Positions 47,300 through 56,942 of a stretch of 64,000 nt of DNA are shown piece by piece; positions within the stretch are counted from its first letter, which is position 1; every line of letters starts with the position of its first letter. Source of the DNA: Aurantiacibacter arachoides. Its GTDB lineage: Bacteria > Pseudomonadota > Alphaproteobacteria > Sphingomonadales > Sphingomonadaceae. The position numbers and the translations under genes were made by a program. The stretch is taken from positions 2,393,501 through 2,457,500 of the forward strand of contig NZ_WTYH01000001.1 in NCBI RefSeq assembly GCF_009827335.1, given 5' to 3'. The notes below the pieces were generated by a model that saw only the letters and a list, made by a program, of their open reading frames with translations, was not told the DNA's origin and made no database searches.

Positions 47300-48150
47300 C
47301 ACGGGCGCTTGCGGAACAACAGGGTCATGCGGTCGCTTTCGCCGATGGCGGCGCGGCGGGCGCGTTCGGGGCTGCCCTCTGGCGCGTTGCCGAAGCTGGG
47401 GGGCAGGTTCCACACGCCGCCGTCCCAGTCCGCCGGGTCGTTGGGGTTGGCGTTGATCTCGCTGCGGGCGACAAGCTCGAAGCCATAGGCCTCGAACATG
47501 CCGATCACGTCCTGCTCGCGCTGGTAGCCGTTGTTTCCCAGCACGTAGTCGGCGGGCGCATCGGGGTTCGCGCGATGCTGGACGACGCCGACCATGCCGT
47601 CAGGCTTCAGCAGGGTGCGCGCGGCGACGAGCGTATCGTGGAGGAAGCCCATCCGGCGAAGATTGTGGATCTCGCGGAAGATCAGCAGCCGGTCCACCGT
47701 GCCCGCGCGGCTCGCCACCGCCTCGTCACCCACGTTCAGCCCGACGACCGGCGCGCCGTCGCTGCCGACCCAGCCGCTCGCGCTTTCGGGCAGGCGGGTG
47801 GCGGCGTTGGCGTAGTTGTTCCAGCCGGCGGAAAGGCCCGGGCGGATCAGCGGGTCGAGCCCGATGTAGGTCCCCTCGCTGCCGAGGTAGGGCACCAGCA
47901 CCCGGGTATACCAGCCGCCAGCGGGCATCACGTCGGCCACGGTCATGCCCGGCTCCACGCCGAAGAATTCCAGCGTTTCGGCGGGATGACGATACTGGTC
48001 GCGCGCCCGGTCTGCCTCGCGCCGCGGATGCAGCAGCACGCTTTCCATGTTGAGCGCGCGTTCCTGATAGCTGCCGGGCATGGCCTCCTGCGCGGTGGCA
48101 GGCATTGCGGTGGTCAGCAACGCGGCGGCGAGAATGGCGGCAATTCGCAT
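47299..48150 (-). CDS. Exported class I SAM-dependent methyltransferase-like protein
   Basis: 283 residues from ATG 48150. A signal peptide is clear (MRIAAILAAALLTTAMPATAQEA). The methyltransferase-like core follows: VEPGMTVADVMPAGGWYTRVLVPYLGSEGTYIGLD, with a degenerate glycine motif, then FREIHNLRRMGFLHDTLVAARTLLKPDGMVGVVQH. Proteins like this occur widely in sphingomonads; periplasmic location makes true SAM use doubtful. Confidence 0.8.
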   Translation of the reverse strand: MRIAAILAAALLTTAMPATAQEAMPGSYQERALNMESVLLHPRREADRARDQYRHPAETLEFFGVEPGMTVADVMPAGGWYTRVLVPYLGSEGTYIGLDPLIRPGLSAGWNNYANAATRLPESASGWVGSDGAPVVGLNVGDEAVASRAGTVDRLLIFREIHNLRRMGFLHDTLVAARTLLKPDGMVGVVQHRANPDAPADYVLGNNGYQREQDVIGMFEAYGFELVARSEINANPNDPADWDGGVWNLPPSFGNAPEGSPERARRAAIGESDRMTLLFRKRP

Positions 48151-48250
48151 GAAGATCTCCCTGTTCGGTCTGGTCGCGAACCTAGCGCCGCGGGGGTGGA
48201 TGACAAGCGCGACCTTGGTCCCCACATGGACGGACAAAGGAGACAAGTTA

Positions 48251-48784
48251 ATGACCGAGACAGTAATCATCGCCGGCGGCTGCTTCTGGTGCACCGAAGC
48301 GGTGTTCCGCGACGTGATCGGCGTGGAGCAGGTGGAGAGCGGCTATATCGGCGGCCACGTGGCGGACCCGACCTACAAGCAGGTCTGCGGCGGCGACACC
48401 GGCCATGCCGAGGCGATCCGCGTGACCTACGATCCGGCGGTCGTGACCCTGCCCGAAATCTACGACATGTTCATGGGCACCCACGATCCCAGCCAGCTCA
48501 ACCGGCAGGGCAATGACGTCGGCACGCAGTATCGCAGCGCGATCTTCCCGGCGGACGACTCCCAGCGCGCCGAGGCCGAGGCTGCCATCGCCCGCTGGAA
48601 CGAAGGGCACCAGGGCCAGCAGGCCGTGACCACCATCGAGGACCCCAGCCAGTGGTATCCGGCCGAGGACTACCACCAGGAATACTGGGAGGGCGAAGGT
48701 CAGCGCAACCCCTATTGCCTCGCGGTCATTCCGCCCAAGCTGATGAAGCTGCGCAAGAGCTTTGCCGACAAGGTCAAGGCGTGA
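48251..48784 (+). CDS. msrA: Peptide methionine sulfoxide reductase A
   Basis: 177 residues from ATG 48251. Catalytic motif GGCFWCTE with Cys11, followed by VESGYIGGHVADPTYKQVCGGDTGHAE and GNDVGTQYRSAIF. It reduces the S-epimer of methionine sulfoxide. No signal peptide, so cytoplasmic. A GST-like gene overlaps its stop; msrB is present separately at 61871. Confidence 0.95.
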   Translation: MTETVIIAGGCFWCTEAVFRDVIGVEQVESGYIGGHVADPTYKQVCGGDTGHAEAIRVTYDPAVVTLPEIYDMFMGTHDPSQLNRQGNDVGTQYRSAIFPADDSQRAEAEAAIARWNEGHQGQQAVTTIEDPSQWYPAEDYHQEYWEGEGQRNPYCLAVIPPKLMKLRKSFADKVKA

Positions 48785-49419
48785 CGATCACCGTCCACCA
48801 CCTCGAGAATTCACGCTCGCAGCGCGTGCTGTGGATGCTCGAGGAACTGGGCCTGCCCTATGAGGTGAAGCGCTACGAGCGGGACCGGGCGACGATGCTC
48901 GCGCCGGCGGAGCTGAGGCGCGTGCACCCGCTCGGCAAGTTGCCGGTGATCGAGGACGCGAACAACCTCGGGGGACAGGTCGTGGCCGAGACAGGCGCGA
49001 TCGTGGAATACCTGGTGGACCAGGCGGGCGGCAGGCTGGGCGCCCCAACGGACCGGGAGGGCGCGCTGCGCTATCGCTTCTGGCTGCACTACGCCGAAGG
49101 CTCGCTGATGCCGCCGCTGCTGCTCAAGCTGGTGCTGTCCAAGATCCCGCTTATGGGCAAGCCGGCAATGAAGCGCATCCAGCCGATGATCGACGTGCAT
49201 CTCGATTACGTCGAGAGCGAGCTGGCCAGCCGCGCATGGTTTGCCGGAGACGCCTTCAGCGCGGCGGACGTGATGATGAGCTTTCCGCTGGAGGCCGCCC
49301 GTCACCGTGCCGGACTGGGAGCCAACCGCCCGGCGACCATCGCCTGGCTGGAGAAGATCCACGCCCGCCCCGCCTATGCCACGGCGCTGGCGAAGGGTGG
49401 ACCCTACGCCTACGCCTGA
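48781..49419 (+). CDS. Glutathione S-transferase family protein
   Basis: 212 residues from GTG 48781, overlapping the msrA stop (GTGA). N-terminal thioredoxin-like domain with SRSQRVLWMLEELGLPYEVKRYERD and HPLGKLPVIED (cis-Pro), glutathione contact VVAETGAIVEYL, then an all-helical domain with WFAGDAFSAADVMMSFPLEAA. It may assist redox repair together with MsrA. Confidence 0.88.
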   Translation: MTITVHHLENSRSQRVLWMLEELGLPYEVKRYERDRATMLAPAELRRVHPLGKLPVIEDANNLGGQVVAETGAIVEYLVDQAGGRLGAPTDREGALRYRFWLHYAEGSLMPPLLLKLVLSKIPLMGKPAMKRIQPMIDVHLDYVESELASRAWFAGDAFSAADVMMSFPLEAARHRAGLGANRPATIAWLEKIHARPAYATALAKGGPYAYA

Positions 49420-50705
49420 GTTTCGCGAAAGCGGGCGATGAAGAACCCGTCGAGGCCGCCCGCTTCGGCCAGCATCCCCGGATCGGTGCGCACCTGGCCC
49501 TCTGCCGTAGGTTGCAACCCGGCGGGCAGTTCGTCGGCACTGATCGGCAAGGGCGGCAGATCGCAGGTAGCGGCCACGCCCTCCCCCTCCTCGCGTTCCA
49601 GCGAGCAGACCGCGTAGACCAGCGTGCCGCCCGGCGCGAGCCAGTTGCCGGCGCGCTCCAGCAACTGCGCCTGCAACGTGGCCGCTGCCTCGATCTGGCG
49701 CGGTCCGATGCGGTGGATGACGTCGGGGTTGCGGCGGCAGGTGCCGGTCGCGGTGCAGGGCGCATCGAGCAGGATCGCGTCGAACGGCGCGTCCGGATGC
49801 CAGCCCATCGCGTCGGCTTCCACGATGGCGGCGGAAAGGCCCGTGCGGTCGAGGTTCTGGCGCAGCCGTTCCAAGCGCCGGCTGGAATTGTCGAGCGCAG
49901 TGACCTGCCACCCCATGCTCGCCAGTTGCAGCGTCTTGCCGCCGGGCGCGGCGCACAGGTCGAGCACGCGGCGGCCGTCGCCTTCATTTGATCCGGCACC
50001 GAGTAATCTTGCAGGGATGGTGGCAGCGAGATCCTGCACCCACCAGGCGCCGTCGTCGAACCCGGGCAGGCTCTCGACCCCCGCGCCGCGCGGCAGGCGG
50101 ACGTGGCCGGGCGCCAGGCTGATACCGCCCAGTTGCTCGGCAACAGCGTCGGTCTGCGCATGATCGCGCAGGCTGAGGTCGAGCGGCGGCGGGGTGGCCA
50201 GCCCCGCGGCGATGGCTTGCGCCCGCTCGCCCCAGCGCGCCGCGACTTCCGGTGGCAATGTGGGATCGTGCGGCAGTTTCACCTCGCCCCGCGTCAACGT
50301 CGCAAACACGCCGTGCGCCAGCCGCTTCGGCCCGCCATCGAGCAGCGGCAGCGCAGTCGCCACCACGGCGTGCGGCGGCGTTGCCAGCCGCAGCCACTGC
50401 GCCAGCATCATCCGCAGCACCATGCGCACCTTGGCGTCGGTTGGCAGCACCTCGCGCGTGGCGCCATCGATCAGCGCGTCGAGGTCGGTAAGCCAGCGCA
50501 GCACCTCCCCGGCGATGGCGCGGGCCAGCGCGCGGTCGGAAAAGCTGGCGAGACCATTCGCCGCCCCGCCCGCCTGCTCCATCGTCTCGCCCCGCCGCAG
50601 CACCGCATCGAGCATCCTGAGCGCGGCCCGGCGCGGCGGCAGGCCGGCGATCGGGGTGGGGGCGATCGGGGTGGAGGGGGTCTGAGCGGAAGGGGATTGG
50701 GCCAT
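49410..50705 (-). CDS. rsmB: 16S rRNA m5C methyltransferase (RsmB/Fmu)
   Basis: 431 residues from ATG 50705. N-terminal NusB-like RNA-binding domain (RRAALRMLDAVLRRGETMEQA... LARAIAGEVLRWLTDLDALID), then the methyltransferase: RVLDLCAAPGGKTLQLA (SAM site), ILLDAPCTATGTCRRNPD (motif IV Cys) and VYAVCSLEREEGE (motif VI nucleophile Cys). It methylates C967 of 16S rRNA. Its 3' end overlaps the convergent GST gene by ten bases. Confidence 0.9.
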   Translation of the reverse strand: MAQSPSAQTPSTPIAPTPIAGLPPRRAALRMLDAVLRRGETMEQAGGAANGLASFSDRALARAIAGEVLRWLTDLDALIDGATREVLPTDAKVRMVLRMMLAQWLRLATPPHAVVATALPLLDGGPKRLAHGVFATLTRGEVKLPHDPTLPPEVAARWGERAQAIAAGLATPPPLDLSLRDHAQTDAVAEQLGGISLAPGHVRLPRGAGVESLPGFDDGAWWVQDLAATIPARLLGAGSNEGDGRRVLDLCAAPGGKTLQLASMGWQVTALDNSSRRLERLRQNLDRTGLSAAIVEADAMGWHPDAPFDAILLDAPCTATGTCRRNPDVIHRIGPRQIEAAATLQAQLLERAGNWLAPGGTLVYAVCSLEREEGEGVAATCDLPPLPISADELPAGLQPTAEGQVRTDPGMLAEAGGLDGFFIARFRETQA

Positions 50706-50761
50706 CGCCCCGGCTTCTAGTCCGCCTTGCGCGCCTGCGCCAGTGCGCCCATCTTGCTCCC

Positions 50762-50920
50762 ATGACCAAACGCGCCACTCAGCGACCCGAAACATTCGCC
50801 AAACCCGCCCACTGGACCAGCGAACCCCCGCCCGCACCGGAAGCACCGGTGGTGGACGAGGAACTCAGCCCGACGCGCTACGGCGACTGGGTGATCAAGG
50901 GTGTGGCGATCGATTTTTGA
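50762..50920 (+). CDS. DUF1674 protein (succinate dehydrogenase assembly factor 4-like)
   Basis: 52 residues, ATG 50762 to TGA 50920. The conserved end LSPTRYGDWVIKGVAIDF matches the DUF1674/SDHAF4 signature. The mitochondrial relative helps assemble flavinylated succinate dehydrogenase. Starts 56 bases from the divergent rsmB start. Confidence 0.85.
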   Translation: MTKRATQRPETFAKPAHWTSEPPPAPEAPVVDEELSPTRYGDWVIKGVAIDF

Positions 50921-50948
50921 GGGGCGACAAGCCACAGCGCTGCAGAAA

Positions 50949-51356
50949 TTACCCAGTCAGTTGGCTGTGCTTCGCAAGAAACGCTCGGATGAGCTCGCGG
51001 TCTTTCGGACCCCTCATTTCGCTATAGTCGAAGGCCAAATAGAACTCGTCAAAATCGGTCGGCCATTCAAGTTTCTCATCCCCTGAAAGATCAATTAGCG
51101 CGGCGAAAAGCGCATTCGCCGCGTTATCGACAAATTCCCAACCGAGGAAACCGACGAAGAAATCGCTCGCTAATTCGACAGCTAACTTGTCGAGTACATC
51201 GGTCACACTCAAGCCGCTTAGTTCTGACCATCGAACGATGTCATCTTTCCCCACGAAATGATTACCATCGCGCCACCGCGCACGTAGCTCGTCCAAAGCA
51301 ACCGCATACATCCGCATATGTAGGGAGCTTTCTGATTTCCGTACCAACGCGAGCAA
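50949..51356 (-). CDS. Hypothetical protein
   Basis: 135 residues from TTG 51356, with GGAGG seven bases upstream; an ATG at 51317 is possible. Helical and acidic (DVLDKLAVELASDFFVGFLGWEFVDNAANALFAALIDL, then DFDEFYLAFDYSEM). No signal or membrane span. More AT-rich than its neighbours, suggesting later acquisition. Function unknown. Confidence 0.6.
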   Translation of the reverse strand: MLALVRKSESSLHMRMYAVALDELRARWRDGNHFVGKDDIVRWSELSGLSVTDVLDKLAVELASDFFVGFLGWEFVDNAANALFAALIDLSGDEKLEWPTDFDEFYLAFDYSEMRGPKDRELIRAFLAKHSQLTG

Positions 51357-51384
51357 GCGTCGCCCTCCTACTCCGAAGCAGCCT

Positions 51385-52398
51385 CTAAATCCACCCGCCC
51401 AACTCGCGCCGCACCAGCGCCTCGAGCATTGCCATGCCCGCCGCGCCCGCGTTCAGGCAGTCGAGGGCGTGGAAGTGCTCACCGCCCGCGTCGGTGAACT
51501 GTTCACGGCCGCGGATCGCCAGCTCCTCAAGTGTTTCCAGGCAGTCGGCGGAGAAACCCGGGGCGGCGATGGCGAGGCGCTTGGTGCCAGCCTTTGCCTC
51601 GGCCTCCAGCACGGTGTCGGTTGCCGGTTCGAGCCACTTGGCGGGGCCGAAGCGGCTTTGGAAGGTGGTGATGAACCGCACGTCGGGGCGGGCCATTGCG
51701 TCTTCCAGCAGACGCGCGGTCTTGCGGCAGTGGCAGTGATAGGGATCGCCCAGTTCCAGCGTGCGCTTGGGCATGCCGTGAAAGCTCAGCAGCAGCACCT
51801 CGGGCACGAATTCGAGCGCCTCCAGCTGGCGGCCAAGATCGCTCGCCAGTGCGCCGATATAGGCAGGATCGTCATGATAGGGCGGCAGGGTGCGCAGCGC
51901 CGGTTGCCAGCGCTGGGCGCGCAGCCAGTCGCCCGCCTTGTCCACCACGGTGGCCGTCGTGGCAGCGCAGTATTGCGGATACATCGGAGCCAGCAAGATA
52001 CGCTCGCACCCGGCGGCAAACAGCGCGGCAAGCCCGTCCGGGATGGACGGCGTGCCATAGCGCATGGCCCAGTCGACCATCACCGCGTCCCCCATCATCA
52101 CCTGCAATTTCGCCGCCTGCTGCGCGGTAATGGCCGCCAGCGGAGAGCCATCGTCGGTCCACACCTGCTGGTAGGCGTGCGCGCTCTTTTTCGGCCGGGT
52201 GTTGAGAATGATGCCGCGCAGGATCGGCTGCCAGGCGATCTGCGGGATTTCCACCACGCGCCGGTCCGACAGGAATTCGCCCAGATAGCGCCGCACCGCG
52301 CCGGTCGTGGGCGCATCGGGCGTGCCGAGGTTGACCAGCAGCACGCCGATGCGGCCCGTCTGCACCGGCGGATGGTCGGGGGGGAGGTGAGCGTTCAT
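51385..52398 (-). CDS. hemH: Ferrochelatase
   Basis: 337 residues from ATG 52398. GVLLVNLGTPDAPTTGAVRRYLGEFLSDRRVVEIP is the family start; LLLSFHGMPKRTLELGDPYHCHC contains the catalytic His; TTFQSRFGPAKWLEPAT and PGFSADCLETLEELAIRGRE complete the signature. It inserts iron into protoporphyrin IX. The Cys pair CHC may bind an iron-sulfur cluster, as in some bacterial homologues. It overlaps the upstream oxidoreductase gene (ATGA). Confidence 0.93.
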   Translation of the reverse strand: MNAHLPPDHPPVQTGRIGVLLVNLGTPDAPTTGAVRRYLGEFLSDRRVVEIPQIAWQPILRGIILNTRPKKSAHAYQQVWTDDGSPLAAITAQQAAKLQVMMGDAVMVDWAMRYGTPSIPDGLAALFAAGCERILLAPMYPQYCAATTATVVDKAGDWLRAQRWQPALRTLPPYHDDPAYIGALASDLGRQLEALEFVPEVLLLSFHGMPKRTLELGDPYHCHCRKTARLLEDAMARPDVRFITTFQSRFGPAKWLEPATDTVLEAEAKAGTKRLAIAAPGFSADCLETLEELAIRGREQFTDAGGEHFHALDCLNAGAAGMAMLEALVRRELGGWI

Positions 52399-54689
52399 GG
52401 CAGGGGTCCGTTTCGGGAAAGGGCCGACAGCAGCGGCAGGCGGCGCAGGCGCAGGCCGGTGGCGGCGAACAAGGCATTGGCAATGGCCGGGGCGACGGCG
52501 GGCACGCCGATCTCGCCGGGGTCGAAGGGTTCCGCCGTGCTTGGCAGCAGGGTCACATGGATTTCCGGGCACTCGGCAAGGCTGGGCAGGGCGAGCGAGG
52601 ACAGGCGCTGGTTGGTCGGCAGGCCGTCGGCATAGTCGATATTGCAGCCCAGCGCCATGGCGAGGCCGAAGACCAGCCCGCCTTCGATCTGTTGCAAGGC
52701 GATGTCGCGATTGACGATCCGCCCGATGTCGACCGCGGCGAACAGCTTGCGCACCCGCAGGCCGCCCTCGCCCGCGGCGGCCTCTGCGATGACGGCAATC
52801 CTGCCGCTCGCCCCGAACAGGTCCATCCGGTGGCAGGCGAGCCCCTGACCGCTGCCGGCACGGCCGCCGTCCCATGCCCCAAGCTGCGCTGCGGCCTGCA
52901 GCACCGCCACCATCGGCGCATCCTGCCCCAGCATGGCCACGCGGTAGCTGAGCGGTTCGCGCTGGTGCCGCTGGGCGACCTCGTCGATAAAGCATTCGCG
53001 GAAGAAGGCGGTGTAGCCGTGTGCCCCGCCGCGCATCCGGCTGGTGGGCAGCTTCAGGCGGACGGGCACGTGCTGCACCGATGCGTTGGGGATGGCATAG
53101 CTGGCCAGCAGGCCTTCCACCGCCAGGGGATCGGCCTCTCCCGCCACGGCCTCTAGTGCCGACCAGCTGGTCATGTTGGCGAACATCCGGCGGCCCAGTT
53201 CCAGCGTGGTCGGCGGGCAGGCCACGCGCGCGCGAAGCGCGGTGATGCTGCCTTCCTGCGCCAGCTCCGCCCCGATCAGCGCGGCGACCGGAGGGCGAGG
53301 ATAGCTCGCCACGTGTTCCTGCCAGCGCGACCAGGTCAGCTGCACCGGGCGCCCCACCTCGCGCGCGATCAGGGCGACCTCGATCGCCGCCTGGTTGTCC
53401 AGCCGCCGGTCGAAGCTGCCACCCGCCGCGACGGGATAGAGGATGACGTCGCCATGGCCGATGCCCAGCGCCCCTGCCGCCGCCGCGCGGGCCGCCTCGG
53501 GGGTCTGCGTGGGCAGCCACATCTCCAGCTTGCCGCCGCTGAACTGCGCGGTGGCCGCCGTGGTTTCGATCGTGGCGTGGAGGCCCGGCGCAACGTCGTA
53601 GCGCAGGGCGAAATGCGGCGCGTATCCGTCATCGCCCTCGCCCCGCTCGTCCACCACCTGCCCCGTGCCGCGCCGCACCGCATCGTCGAGCGCGCGGGCG
53701 ACGGCTTCGCCCTGCACCGGTTCCTCCACCGAGAAGCGCGGGGCGATCTTTTTCAGCGCCTCTTCCGCCGCCCACCAGGTATCGGCCACCGCGGCGAGCC
53801 AGCGCTTGCCGCGCACCAGTTGCACCAGCCCACGCTGGCCAGCGGCGCGACCGGCATCGAAATCGAGCAGTTCGCAGCGGTCGTGTGGGCCATGGCGGAT
53901 GGCGGCATAGACCATGCCAGGCAAACGCACGTCGGCGGCGAAGACATGGCTGCCGTCGACCTTGCTCGGCAGATCGAGCCGGGGCCAGGCGAGCGCCCGC
54001 TCGCGCTCGATATCCTCGCCCATCGGCAGGGCCGGTTCGGCCGGCGGATCGGGCAGCAGCGGGGGCGGATCGGGGGAGGAAAAGCGTGCCGCCTCGATCG
54101 CCAGCTCGGCAAAGCTGGCGCGGTTGGCGTCGTGATAGATGAAGCCGTTTTCCGCCCGGCACTGTTCCCACGGCACGTCCCAGCGGGCCGCCGCCGCCTG
54201 CGCCAGCATCGCCCGCGCCGACGCCCCGGCATTGCGGCAGGCGCCCTCGTAGGCGGCCAGCGCGGTGCCTTCGGCAGTGGCGGTAAAGCTGTTGTCCTGC
54301 GCCCAGCGTTCGAGCAGCAATTCGTCCGGCTCATCCTGCCAAGTGCCCAGCATCGGCCGCCATAGCGGCGCCCAGCGGGCAGCCAGCGGCACGTTGGCAT
54401 AGGCCCCGCTGACCGGCGCGGGCTCTACCGCAACCTGCCGCCAGTCCGCGCCCAGCTCCATCGCCACCACCTGCGGCAACAGCGTGGTGACGCCCTGCCC
54501 CATCTCCAGCTGCGGCACGGCGACCGTTACCACGCCATCGGCGGCGATCTTCAGCCAGGCATCGAAGGCGGTTTCGCCGGGTGCGGGGGACAAGGGGTTC
54601 TCGAACTCACGCGGCATCAGCGTCCAGGCGACGAGCAGGCCGCCGCCCACCGCCGCCCCCGCCAGCACGCCGCGCCGCGAGAGCTGCAC
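52395..54689 (-). CDS. Molybdopterin-binding oxidoreductase subunit (isoquinoline 1-oxidoreductase beta type)
   Basis: 764 residues from GTG 54689. A twin-Arg-like signal (SRRGVLAGAAVGGGLLVAW) suggests export. The xanthine-oxidase-type large-subunit layout is seen: ITVAVPQLEMGQGVTTLL-type entry (VAVPQLEMGQGV), KVDGSHVFAADVRLPGMVYAAI, AAGGSFDRRLDNQAAIEVALIA, and VRKLFAAVDIGRIVNRDIALQQIEGGLVFGLAMAL with a C-terminal EIGVPAVAPAIANALFAATG. The usual small 2Fe-2S partner gene is not in the window. Substrate unknown. Confidence 0.85.
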   Translation of the reverse strand: MQLSRRGVLAGAAVGGGLLVAWTLMPREFENPLSPAPGETAFDAWLKIAADGVVTVAVPQLEMGQGVTTLLPQVVAMELGADWRQVAVEPAPVSGAYANVPLAARWAPLWRPMLGTWQDEPDELLLERWAQDNSFTATAEGTALAAYEGACRNAGASARAMLAQAAAARWDVPWEQCRAENGFIYHDANRASFAELAIEAARFSSPDPPPLLPDPPAEPALPMGEDIERERALAWPRLDLPSKVDGSHVFAADVRLPGMVYAAIRHGPHDRCELLDFDAGRAAGQRGLVQLVRGKRWLAAVADTWWAAEEALKKIAPRFSVEEPVQGEAVARALDDAVRRGTGQVVDERGEGDDGYAPHFALRYDVAPGLHATIETTAATAQFSGGKLEMWLPTQTPEAARAAAAGALGIGHGDVILYPVAAGGSFDRRLDNQAAIEVALIAREVGRPVQLTWSRWQEHVASYPRPPVAALIGAELAQEGSITALRARVACPPTTLELGRRMFANMTSWSALEAVAGEADPLAVEGLLASYAIPNASVQHVPVRLKLPTSRMRGGAHGYTAFFRECFIDEVAQRHQREPLSYRVAMLGQDAPMVAVLQAAAQLGAWDGGRAGSGQGLACHRMDLFGASGRIAVIAEAAAGEGGLRVRKLFAAVDIGRIVNRDIALQQIEGGLVFGLAMALGCNIDYADGLPTNQRLSSLALPSLAECPEIHVTLLPSTAEPFDPGEIGVPAVAPAIANALFAATGLRLRRLPLLSALSRNGPLP

Positions 54690-55657
54690 TAACCCTGCCC
54701 GAGGAAGCGCGCGACCTGCGCCGCCACCTGCGTGAATGGCCGCCCGATTGCGCCATCATTGGCGGCCGGCGGCTGGCCGGTGTCGGAGCCGACGCGGATT
54801 TCCATCGCCAGCGGAATGCGCCCCAGGAACGGGACGCCAATCGTATGGGCCGCCGCCTCCGCCCCGCCCTGCCCGAACGGCTGGCTGGCCTCACCGCAAT
54901 GCGGGCACAGGTAGCCGGCCATGTTCTCGACCACGCCGATGACGGGGATCTTCGCCTGCCGGAACAGGTCGATCGCGCGCGTCGCGTCGATCAGCGCCAG
55001 GTCCTGCGGGGTGGACACGACCACCGCGCCTGCCGGCTTGAACTGCTGCATCATCGTCAGTTGCACGTCGCCGGTGCCGGGCGGCAGGTCCACCAGCAGC
55101 AACTCCGCCTCGCCCCAGTCGGCCTCCATCAGCTGCGCCAGCGCCTTGCCCACCATGGGCCCGCGCCAGGCGATGGCCTTGCCGGGCTCGATCAGCTGGG
55201 CCATCGACACGAAGGGCACGCCGAAATCGCTCTGGTGGGGGATGAGGGTCTGCCCCTCGGCGCGCAGCTTGCTGCCGGTGGCATCAAGCAGCATCGACTG
55301 CGACGGGCCGTAGATGTCGGCATCGACCACGCCGACCTTCATGCCCATGCCCGCCAGTGCCACGGCGAGATTGGCGGTGAGTGTCGACTTGCCGACCCCG
55401 CCCTTGCCTGACCCGACCATCACGATGCGCCGTTCCCGCTTCTCCGCCATCAAGGCCACGCGAACTTCCGTCACGCCATCGACCGCCGCCACGGCGCCTT
55501 CCAGCTCGCGTTGCAACTGCGCCGCCGCCGAACGGCCCAGCGCGCCGGCATCGGCCACCAGCGTCGCCACACCGTCCTTGAAAGAGACAGATCGCACCAT
55601 TCCGGCAAGCTCGGCGGGGATGGCGGCACGGATCGCGGTTTGGGAACTCATGGCCAC
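54689..55657 (-). CDS. apbC: Iron-sulfur cluster carrier ApbC/Mrp
   Basis: 322 residues; ATG 55651 is an alternative start two codons in. An N-terminal DUF59-like part is followed by a P-loop (VGSGKGGVGKSTLTANLAVAL, deviant Walker A), VVDADIYGPSQ, LLVDLPPGTGDVQLTM, and a CPHC cluster-binding pair (GYLCPHCGEAS). It loads Fe-S clusters onto apoproteins, plausibly including the oxidoreductase system encoded next to it. Overlap with the next gene (TAGTG). Confidence 0.92.
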   Translation of the reverse strand: MAMSSQTAIRAAIPAELAGMVRSVSFKDGVATLVADAGALGRSAAAQLQRELEGAVAAVDGVTEVRVALMAEKRERRIVMVGSGKGGVGKSTLTANLAVALAGMGMKVGVVDADIYGPSQSMLLDATGSKLRAEGQTLIPHQSDFGVPFVSMAQLIEPGKAIAWRGPMVGKALAQLMEADWGEAELLLVDLPPGTGDVQLTMMQQFKPAGAVVVSTPQDLALIDATRAIDLFRQAKIPVIGVVENMAGYLCPHCGEASQPFGQGGAEAAAHTIGVPFLGRIPLAMEIRVGSDTGQPPAANDGAIGRPFTQVAAQVARFLGQG

Positions 55658-55745
55658 GGCTGCTAGCGCCTTGCGCCCGCCCGGTCAGCAAGTTTGCTTG
55701 CCCCACCCCCTGTTTTTTGCCGCCAGCCTACCTATAGAGAAGGGC

Positions 55746-56942
55746 ATGGAACGTTTGGGCGGTTTATTCGACAAGATCGGCCTGGCCATGGCCGGCGGGA
55801 AGAATCCCTGGGGCAAGGCAGGCAGCGGCAGCGGTGGTGACGGCGATGGTGGTGGCAGCGATACGCCGCCGTCCTCTGGCGACGAGACACCGCGCGGTCC
55901 GCGCAACCCCTGGCTTCCGGGCGGTGGCAGCGATGCCGGTGACGGCAATCGTGGCCGTCGCGGTGCCAACATCGAGGACATCTTCAGAAACCGCGGCCCC
56001 GAAGGTCCGCGCCGTCGCTCCGGTGGCGGCCCCGGCGGCGGTGGCCCGACCTTCCGGTTGCCCCAGCGGCCCGGCGGCAAGAGCTGGTTTCCCATCGCCG
56101 TGGCTGCCATCGCGGTCGTCTGGATTGCCGCCACCTCGACCCACTTCGTCCAGCCGCGCGAGCAGGGCATCGTTACCTGGTTCGGCGGCAAGTATTCAGG
56201 CACCATGGATCCGGGCACCAACTTCAGCTTTCCCTGGCCAATCCAGACGGTGACCGTTGTCGACGTGAGCGAAATCAGGCTTGAGGAAATCGGTTCGGGC
56301 GGAGAAAACCTGATCCTGACCGGCGACCAGAACCTCGTCGACCTGAGCTATCTCGTGCGCTGGAACATCAAGGACCTGGTCCAATTCCAGTACGAACTGC
56401 CCGATCCCGAGGCGACGGTGCGCGAAGTGGCGGAATCGGCCATGCGCGAATCCATTGCCGAGACCAATCTCGATACCGTGCTGTCGGGCTCGGGCCGCGC
56501 TGCCGTGGAGGCACGCGTGCGCGAACGGATGCAGTCCATCCTCGACGCCTATGACGCCGGCATCGCGGTGCAGGGCGTGGAAGTTGCCCGGACGGAAGCG
56601 CCGAGCCAGGTGATCGAGGCATTTAACGACGTGCTTGCCGCCCGCCAGGACCGCGAGCGCAACCTCAACGACGCCCGCCGTTACCAGCAGCAGGTGCTCG
56701 CCAACGCCCAGGGTTCCGCCGCCGAGTTCAACGAGATCTACGCGCAGTATCGCCTCGCCCCCGAGGTGACCCGCCGCCGCCTCTATTACGAAACCATGGA
56801 AGAGGTGCTGCGCGGCACCGACAAGACCATCGTCGAGGGCACCGGGGTGACGCCCTACCTGCCACTTCCGGAGGTTCGCCGCCGCGCGCAGGGCCAGGCC
56901 GCCCAGCCGCTCGTCGTCAATCCGCCCGCAGGAGGCCAGTGA
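55746..56942 (+). CDS. hflK: HflK subunit of the HflKC protease regulator
   Basis: 398 residues from ATG 55746. A Gly/Pro-rich N terminus, one membrane helix (WFPIAVAAIAVVWIAATSTHFV), then a band-7/SPFH domain (VQPREQGIVTWFGGKYSGTMDPGTNFSFPWPIQTVTVVDVSEIR) and a long helical region with ARQDRERNLNDARRYQQQVLANAQGSA. With HflC it forms a cage around FtsH in the inner membrane. Starts 89 bases from the divergent apbC. Confidence 0.93.
   Translation: MERLGGLFDKIGLAMAGGKNPWGKAGSGSGGDGDGGGSDTPPSSGDETPRGPRNPWLPGGGSDAGDGNRGRRGANIEDIFRNRGPEGPRRRSGGGPGGGGPTFRLPQRPGGKSWFPIAVAAIAVVWIAATSTHFVQPREQGIVTWFGGKYSGTMDPGTNFSFPWPIQTVTVVDVSEIRLEEIGSGGENLILTGDQNLVDLSYLVRWNIKDLVQFQYELPDPEATVREVAESAMRESIAETNLDTVLSGSGRAAVEARVRERMQSILDAYDAGIAVQGVEVARTEAPSQVIEAFNDVLAARQDRERNLNDARRYQQQVLANAQGSAAEFNEIYAQYRLAPEVTRRRLYYETMEEVLRGTDKTIVEGTGVTPYLPLPEVRRRAQGQAAQPLVVNPPAGGQ

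Noticed and set aside
53000..55700. Long plus-strand frames opposite the oxidoreductase and apbC genes
   Set aside because: High-GC shadows; the minus-strand proteins have clear family motifs.
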